Shown here one piece after another: positions 6,865-11,070 of a stretch of 11,070 nucleotides of DNA. Numbering within the stretch: the first letter of the stretch is position 1; the number at the start of each line of letters is the position of its first letter. The notes under the pieces were generated by a model. It was not told the DNA's origin and made no database searches. It saw only the letters and a program-made list of their open reading frames with translations. Source of the DNA: an uncultured Oscillospiraceae bacterium (GTDB taxonomy: Bacteria > Bacillota > Clostridia > Oscillospirales > Acutalibacteraceae); NCBI GenBank assembly GCA_902495835.1, contig CABUYS010000040.1:1-11070 (forward strand), read 5' to 3'. The translations under genes and the position numbers were made by a program.

Positions 6865-8391
6865 ATGGGCAGTAGTATGTCAATGATAAGAGATATATTT
6901 TCGAGAGTTACAGCAGCTTTACAAGCACAGATGGCGGTAATAAATTCATTTATACTGCAAATTCAAAATCTGGGAACTCGTGCTGCTCAGTTTGTTCAGC
7001 AAAAAATACAGAGATTTATTCAAGCAATTTTAAAACCTCCCCGCAGTAAGAAAGATTACTGGAGGATTTTGGGAATATATTTTTCAAGACGTTTTGTCTT
7101 AACTTCCGGAATTGTTTTGGGAGTAATCGGATATCTTCTTGTGTATCAGGTTTATCCTTGGGCAGACGGAAAGCTCTGGACGGCAAATATGCGGCTTGAT
7201 ACTCCTAAATATTCAAAATTCAACGGAAAAGCAAGAGTTTATAATACCGATGGAAAGCTTGTCTATGAAGGGCAACTTGAACGAGGTGCTCCAAGCGGCA
7301 GCGGCACCCAATATGATTCTAACGGAAACCTGATTTACAAAGGTTCGTTTGCTGCCGGCAAATACAGCGGCGAAGGAGAACTTTACAATTCTTCGGGCGT
7401 ACTCATCTATTCGGGAGCGTTTTCTAATAATAATTACGACGGTGAAGGAAAACTTTTTAACGACATAGGTAAAGTGATATACGTCGGTAATTTTTCCGTG
7501 GGTCAGCGTTCGGGAAAAGGTATAGAATACGACCCCTCAAATCAGCTGAAAAAATACTACGGAGATTTTGCTAACGATGTTCGTAATGGAACAGGCGTTG
7601 AATATGAAGAAGACGGCACAAGTATAAAATACGAAGGAGCATTTAAAGACGGAGTATATGGGGGAGGTAAAGGTCAACTTTATTCCGGTGGAAATTTACT
7701 TTACTCGGGTGATTTTTCAAACAATCTTTATGATGGCGAGGGCACTCTTTACGATTTAGATACTGGGGCTACACAATATGTTGGAAGCTTTAAAAGCGGT
7801 ATGTATGACGGAGCGGGAAAACTTTATGATGTGTCTACGTCTGTTGTGATTTATGAAGGAAATTTCTCAAAAGGTAAAAAACAAGGCAACGGTACTTCTT
7901 TTGATAAACTCGGGTCTCAAAAGTTTAGTGGTAATTTCAGAGGCGATAGTATTGATTATATTAATTACCTCGGAAAAAGCCCCGACGACGTTAAACTGGA
8001 ATTCGGTCAGGAAAGTTATCGCGACGAGACTGACGGCAAACTTATAATTACTTATCTTAGCATGGACGCTTCCCTTATTTTCAAAATTGATACCGAAAAG
8101 GGAGAATATGTTTGCAATAAGATTATGCTCGGGACAAAAGAGAAGTTTATGGGTCTCGGAGCGCAAAGCAGTGCTGTAGAACGACGTGCGGTTATGGGAG
8201 AACCTTTCTCGTCTATAAATTACAGTTGTCCGAAATACTACTCAAAAGTATTTTCGCACTTATCCATAAACATAAACGATATAACTAATGTTCCGACTGA
8301 TAAATATATAATGGGCAATTATTTCATAAGGTTTTGCTTTAATGGCGGAAGAACCGAGCTTAAATGTATCGAAATAAGCTCTACGAAATAA
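6865..8391 (+). CDS. Membrane-anchored MORN-repeat protein with C-terminal BamE/SmpA-like domains
   Basis: 508 aa from ATG 6865; an in-frame ATG at 6877 is an alternative, and neither has a strong ribosome binding site. Residues 1-60 form a Gln/Ala-rich helix (probably cytoplasmic and amphipathic); one membrane helix spans about 77-97. Ten tandem MORN-type repeats of 22-26 residues cover 117-362, with the pattern Y-x-x-x-G-x-x-x-Y-x-G-x-F-x-x-G-x-x-x-G-x-G, the tenth degenerate. The rest (365-508) contains two stretches with the LGKSPDDVKLEFGQ and MGEPFSSINYSC pattern followed by strands, resembling BamE/SmpA-type small domains. MORN repeats act as protein- or lipid-binding solenoids and have no catalytic role. 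The gene follows the sensor by 67 nt with no terminator, so it is probably cotranscribed with it. Its topology places the repeats outside the membrane. Confidence 0.85.
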   Translation: MGSSMSMIRDIFSRVTAALQAQMAVINSFILQIQNLGTRAAQFVQQKIQRFIQAILKPPRSKKDYWRILGIYFSRRFVLTSGIVLGVIGYLLVYQVYPWADGKLWTANMRLDTPKYSKFNGKARVYNTDGKLVYEGQLERGAPSGSGTQYDSNGNLIYKGSFAAGKYSGEGELYNSSGVLIYSGAFSNNNYDGEGKLFNDIGKVIYVGNFSVGQRSGKGIEYDPSNQLKKYYGDFANDVRNGTGVEYEEDGTSIKYEGAFKDGVYGGGKGQLYSGGNLLYSGDFSNNLYDGEGTLYDLDTGATQYVGSFKSGMYDGAGKLYDVSTSVVIYEGNFSKGKKQGNGTSFDKLGSQKFSGNFRGDSIDYINYLGKSPDDVKLEFGQESYRDETDGKLIITYLSMDASLIFKIDTEKGEYVCNKIMLGTKEKFMGLGAQSSAVERRAVMGEPFSSINYSCPKYYSKVFSHLSININDITNVPTDKYIMGNYFIRFCFNGGRTELKCIEISSTK

Positions 8392-8398
8392 GGGCTTC

Positions 8399-8405
8399 AG
8401 GGGTG
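8399..8405 (+). promoter_or_regulatory. Ribosome binding site of the broken leader
   Basis: AGGGGTG ends 5 nt before the ATG at 8411 (7 nt from the AGGGG core), so translation of the interrupted leader frame is still expected to start even though it ends after 33 codons. Confidence 0.6.
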
Positions 8406-8410
8406 TTTTT

Positions 8411-8665
8411 ATGATTAATGCAGAAGAATTTAATGATAATCTGTTCTTTGTATTTGAAAAGTTGCTGATGAATAAAGAGTTAGCTGAAGAATTTGCAAAG
8501 TGCGGAGCCTAGGATGAGCTTTATAATTTTTGTTTGAAAATCAAAGGAGGATACACTAAAGAAGAGTGGAAAAAATTCTCATAAATAGTGTATAGATTGA
8601 CAATTGATAAAGAAAATGATAAAATATTGTTAGACAATAATTTAGAAGAGATAGGTGGAGGCAAT
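8411..8665 (+). pseudogene. Nif11-like double-glycine leader, interrupted by two in-frame stop codons, in frame with the USP gene
   Basis: From ATG 8411 the frame reads MINAEEFNDNLF...KLLMNKELAEEFAKCGA, meets TAG at 8510-8512, continues DELYNFCLKIKGGYTKEEWKKFS, meets TAA at 8582-8584, then continues to LLDNNLEEIGGGN at 8665 and straight into the USP protein. Ignoring the stops, this is a complete Nif11-like leader: an N-terminal helix, the L-x-x-x-F-A-K-C segment, the K-G-G-Y-T-K-E-E-W element and the double-glycine junction. The frame is never lost, so two point nonsense changes explain it better than indels. The first part may still be made as a 33-residue peptide. It starts 20 nt after the MORN gene's stop. 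Readthrough of both stops to give a full leader-USP fusion is possible but unlikely, since TAA also ends neighbouring genes. Confidence 0.7.
8654..8661 (+). promoter_or_regulatory. Internal Shine-Dalgarno made from the glycine codons of the double-glycine motif
   Basis: GGTGGAGG, which in the leader frame is the codons GGT GGA GGC of the Gly-Gly-Gly junction, lies 4 nt before ATG 8666. It fixes the start of the leaderless USP protein. A GTG at 8588 in the same frame has no comparable site. Confidence 0.65.
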
Positions 8666-10168
8666 ATGGCTAACAATATTGGAAAAAAAGCTCTCTCCTG
8701 CACATTAGCGGCACTTACCGCAGCAACCGTGCTGCAATTTGGTTCCGTGAATGTTTCGGCAGCGAACAGTTCTTCTAAACCGAGCGTTTCGGTTTCGAGA
8801 AAGTCTTCTTCCGATAAGGAAGGGTTAATCAAGAGATTTTGGGTTAAATTAGGTCTCGTAGCTGCAACAATTTTTGGAGGATTGAGTCTATGCAAATTGA
8901 TAAAGTCCAGAGAAAACAAAGATAAAGTGCCGACCGAGGAAGGTTCGAAAGATGAAATATCGGATCAATCTTCAGGTGAAAAAGAAAAAGAAACTCCAAC
9001 TTCGGCAGATTTAAAAGACGCAAAATCAAAAGACAAAACACCTAGCTCGGCTGTAGTAGTTCCTGCAAATTCGGAAGACCAAGCGTCTAGCTCGGATTCA
9101 ATAACTACGACAGGTTCAGAAGATCAAGCATCTGACTTGAATTCGGTAATTCCTGCAGACACGCCGTTAAATCAAACTTCGGATGATGAAAAAGGAAAAG
9201 TGCCAACTAAGGAAAGTACAGAAGGTGAAACGGAGTTAAAATCGCTCAATAAAGGTGAAGAAGTGTTAGCTGTTAAATGTTTACCTAATCTGTCATTGGG
9301 ATGTTACTGTGGTGCTGTTTCGATGCTTTTGTATAATATTGAAACGTTTAGAGATTTCGTAAATAATTATGAAGGCAAAAACAAATCAGTTTTAGAGTTT
9401 AAATATATCTTTGAAGTCATTAAAAACGGACAGGTTGATGAGAAAAAGTTAAAGGAAAGTTATGGAGTTTGTTTTGGATATAACGATGAACAGGGCGATG
9501 CTGCTGATTTGTTGAGAAAGGTTAAAGAAGACATTAGAGAGTTTGAATTCCCGGAGATTCACCAGGTACTCACATCTCAGTCCATGACTGGCGGTAGTGA
9601 AGGTATTACTCGTTCTATGGAATTTTTAATACAACACGGAGATGAAGGGAGTGCAAATTATGATCGTTTAGTGGAAAAAGCAGAAATAGATAAGTCATTA
9701 CTTGAACAGCTACGTAAAGTAGTAAAAGGAGAGTTTTCTGGATCTATGGATAAATGTACAGAAGAAAATGTAAACAATAGGATGTATGCAATGATGATCG
9801 GTCAAAATGGTATACAGTTTAAGTCTGAATGGCTAGATCCTTTAAAGATTCATCCGGTGGATGGTAGATTTTTGATAAATTGTATTCGTGACGATCGTGC
9901 GGATTATATGAAGAGTTTAATGAGATTTAATAATCCTTTTAAAGTTGAACTTGACGGAAAAATTTATTATTTGAATGATTGTATATTGCACAGTGGAACG
10001 GATAAATCAGGTCATTATGTTTATTTAAACTTTAATAGTGAAAAGGATTGTTGGCAGGAATTCGATACTATGAAAAGAACTGTAACTGATTTAAAGGATG
10101 AAATTGTTGAAGATATGATTAGAGCATACGGTGTTATTTTTGAGTATGTAGAGAAAGTTGACAGGTAA
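8666..10168 (+). CDS. Ubiquitin-specific-protease-like (peptidase C19 / USP) exported or membrane-anchored protein
   Basis: 500 aa from ATG 8666. The N-terminus has a basic start and apolar stretch ending VNVSA-AN (about 6-32), like a Sec signal peptide; a second membrane helix spans 59-79; then a Ser/Asp/Glu/Lys-rich linker (80-198) with an imperfect 15-residue repeat (SEDQAS at 136-141 and 151-156). Residues 200-500 match the USP fold. The Cys box NLSLGCYCGAVSMLLYN has Cys213 as nucleophile and Asn208 at the oxyanion-hole position. DEQGDAADLL (274-283) matches the QQDAxEFL box. The His box is GHYVYL with His450, and Asp467 lies 17 residues later in the WxxFD pattern, the same spacing as in human USP7 as I recall it. 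Such enzymes cleave ubiquitin or ubiquitin-like isopeptide bonds. Bacteria usually lack ubiquitin, so a host-directed effector is likely. Topology (released, or anchored with the protease outside) is uncertain. Confidence 0.82.
   Translation: MANNIGKKALSCTLAALTAATVLQFGSVNVSAANSSSKPSVSVSRKSSSDKEGLIKRFWVKLGLVAATIFGGLSLCKLIKSRENKDKVPTEEGSKDEISDQSSGEKEKETPTSADLKDAKSKDKTPSSAVVVPANSEDQASSSDSITTTGSEDQASDLNSVIPADTPLNQTSDDEKGKVPTKESTEGETELKSLNKGEEVLAVKCLPNLSLGCYCGAVSMLLYNIETFRDFVNNYEGKNKSVLEFKYIFEVIKNGQVDEKKLKESYGVCFGYNDEQGDAADLLRKVKEDIREFEFPEIHQVLTSQSMTGGSEGITRSMEFLIQHGDEGSANYDRLVEKAEIDKSLLEQLRKVVKGEFSGSMDKCTEENVNNRMYAMMIGQNGIQFKSEWLDPLKIHPVDGRFLINCIRDDRADYMKSLMRFNNPFKVELDGKIYYLNDCILHSGTDKSGHYVYLNFNSEKDCWQEFDTMKRTVTDLKDEIVEDMIRAYGVIFEYVEKVDR
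9071..9133 (+). repeat. Imperfect 45-bp direct repeat in the USP linker
   Basis: The codons for SEDQAS occur at 9071-9088 and again at 9116-9133, one 45-bp period apart, with synonymous differences between copies. Flanking KVPT motifs at residues 87-90 and 178-181 suggest further older duplication. It lengthens a disordered spacer and shows no sign of being a mobile element. Confidence 0.5.
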
Positions 10169-10196
10169 CAAATTACAAACAGCATATAAACACGAA

Positions 10197-10229
10197 AACG
10201 CTTAACAGTTTTTTGTTGAGCGTTTTTTT
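10197..10229 (+). terminator. Strong rho-independent terminator after the USP gene
   Basis: AACGCTTAACA (10197-10207) pairs with TGTTGAGCGTT (10214-10224), an 11-bp stem with one G-T pair and a 6-nt loop, running into T residues at 10223-10229. It lies 28 nt past the USP stop and closes the transcript. Confidence 0.9.
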
Positions 10230-10264
10230 ATTGTTAAAATTTGTTTTGTCTATATAAAATAAAA

Positions 10265-10284
10265 TTAATGTTGAAAAACATTAA
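10265..10284. repeat. Perfect inverted repeat upstream of the last gene
   Basis: TTAATGTT-GAAA-AACATTAA is an 8-bp palindromic stem with a GAAA tetraloop sequence, 55 bp before the last gene. A weak promoter candidate overlaps its right edge (TTAAGA 10281-10286, 17-bp spacer, CATAAT 10304-10309). It could be an operator; no T-run follows, so it is not a terminator. Confidence 0.4.
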
Positions 10285-10338
10285 GAGTTGTGAGAAAATA
10301 TTACATAATATAGTTTTATTGAGGAGGGCTTGTTTTTT

Positions 10339-11070
10339 ATGGATAAAATTAAGGCTTTTTTGAAAAAATCGAGTAAAAATTTAATATTTATCGCAGTTTT
10401 GATGATAACTGCTGCATTTACTGTCTATACTATTACGAAAGCACTTGAAAATGATTCGAATTCTTCATCGTCTTCGTCATCTTCGTCTTCAAATTCAGAC
10501 GAGGCAGAGCAAAAACTTACCAGCGAAGAAGTGGACAAAATAATAGAAGATTTAAAAATTTCAGGAAGTATCGACAATATTCTTGATAAGCTTGATGAGA
10601 TAATTCAAAGAGCGAAACTTTCCAATAACACCGCTCTTCAGGAATATGCCACAAACATGAAAACTTATTACGAACTGAAAAAAGAACTTGACAGCGTAAA
10701 AAGTTTGATAGAAGCTTCCAAGAAAAAAAATTCAGACATAGCTCAAGTGGATAAACAAGTAACCAGAATTTTATCCGTAGACACTGTAACTGAAGACCTA
10801 AAAGGTGCGGTTTCGGATGAGACCATGCTTATTTTGGAGTCACTGAGCAGTGACGACGTCAAGAATTTACAAGAACTTTTGGTAGAAATCGAAAGTTTGA
10901 TAGATGTTAAAAACATAGAGTCTCTTTCCGTTCAGCAACGCAGTTTGCTTGACGTATTGGTTTTGACAAAAGTTTTGGATGAAGACATGGTAAAAGAGGA
11001 ACGCATTCACACAGCCCAAGAAGCTTTAAGCGTTGCGGTTACTATTTTGGAGTCATACCAAAAACAAAGT
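10339..11070 (+). CDS. Single-pass membrane protein with poly-serine linker and coiled coil, 3' end outside the window
   Basis: The ATG at 10339 is preceded by GAGGAGGG (10321-10328) at 10-nt spacing, and the frame stays open for 244 codons to the last base. It opens with a basic segment (MDKIKAFLKKSSK), one membrane helix (14-32) with no obvious cleavage site, then a run of ten serines (42-51) as a flexible linker. The rest is charged and helical, with long heptad-like stretches (for example DNILDKLDEIIQRAK and KNLQELLVEIESLID), so probably coiled coil outside the cell. It follows the terminator of the USP gene and so begins a new transcript. I do not recognise the family. Its bitopic layout resembles the other membrane proteins here and it may belong to the same assembly (inference). 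Confidence 0.75.
   Translation, partial: MDKIKAFLKKSSKNLIFIAVLMITAAFTVYTITKALENDSNSSSSSSSSSSNSDEAEQKLTSEEVDKIIEDLKISGSIDNILDKLDEIIQRAKLSNNTALQEYATNMKTYYELKKELDSVKSLIEASKKKNSDIAQVDKQVTRILSVDTVTEDLKGAVSDETMLILESLSSDDVKNLQELLVEIESLIDVKNIESLSVQQRSLLDVLVLTKVLDEDMVKEERIHTAQEALSVAVTILESYQKQS

Noticed and set aside
8510..8584. Stop-codon reassignment or programmed readthrough in the broken leader
   Set aside because: The two interruptions are different codons (TAG and TAA), and TAA ends several neighbouring genes normally. No stem-loop or recoding signal is evident. Kept only as a remote alternative.
8588..8665. GTG at 8588 as the start of the USP gene, giving a 526-aa protein
   Set aside because: It lies inside the decayed leader, two codons after the second stop, with no well-spaced ribosome binding site beyond the leader's own sequence, whereas ATG 8666 has GGTGGAGG upstream.
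1..11070. CRISPR arrays, tRNA or rRNA genes, insertion sequences, integrases
   Set aside because: No regularly spaced repeats, cloverleaf-like segments, transposase or recombinase motifs, or paired terminal repeats were found.

Overview
This is an AT-rich window of low-GC Gram-positive character (Bacillota, probably Clostridia). The support is sigma-A-type promoters (TTGACA / TATAAT), AGGAGG-like ribosome binding sites, oligo-T hairpin terminators, a LysM wall-binding domain, and Nif11-like / double-glycine leader peptides. Two genes carry domains best known from proteins that act on eukaryotic hosts: a ubiquitin-specific-protease (USP, peptidase C19) domain and an R-S-E type ADP-ribosyltransferase. 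This suggests a host- or protist-associated lifestyle. The species cannot be named from the sequence.

Layout. Positions 2-590 (+): the 3' end of a peptide gene with a VSGG double-glycine junction, then an unrecognised 108-aa protein. Positions 591-895: intergenic, with a shared bidirectional terminator. Positions 896-2221 (-): a 441-aa ADP-ribosyltransferase-domain protein with its own near-perfect promoter and nested inverted repeats upstream. Positions 2507-3655 (-): a membrane protein with a degenerate kinase-like cytoplasmic domain and an external LysM domain. A 215-bp divergent regulatory region follows, in which two opposing promoters interlock. Positions 3870-8391 (+): a probable operon of a 975-aa membrane sensor (propeller, Cache-like domain, HAMP, degenerate class III cyclase domain, helical C-terminus) and a membrane-anchored MORN-repeat protein. 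Positions 8411-10168 (+): a Nif11-like leader broken by two in-frame stop codons, running in frame into a USP-domain protein that restarts exactly at the double-glycine junction. A strong terminator follows. Positions 10339-11070 (+): the 5' part of a single-pass membrane protein with a poly-serine stretch and coiled coil, cut by the window end.

How the genes may work together (inference). The LysM/kinase-like protein, the propeller/pseudocyclase sensor, the MORN protein and the bitopic coiled-coil protein look like parts of an envelope-spanning scaffold or signalling apparatus. Two of them carry catalytic folds that appear to have lost catalytic residues, so they may act by binding. The ADP-ribosyltransferase and the USP look like secreted or surface effectors lying beside it. 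The most distinctive feature is the USP gene: its catalytic motifs are intact, while its double-glycine export leader is decayed and the codons of the glycine motif serve as the Shine-Dalgarno sequence for the leaderless protein.
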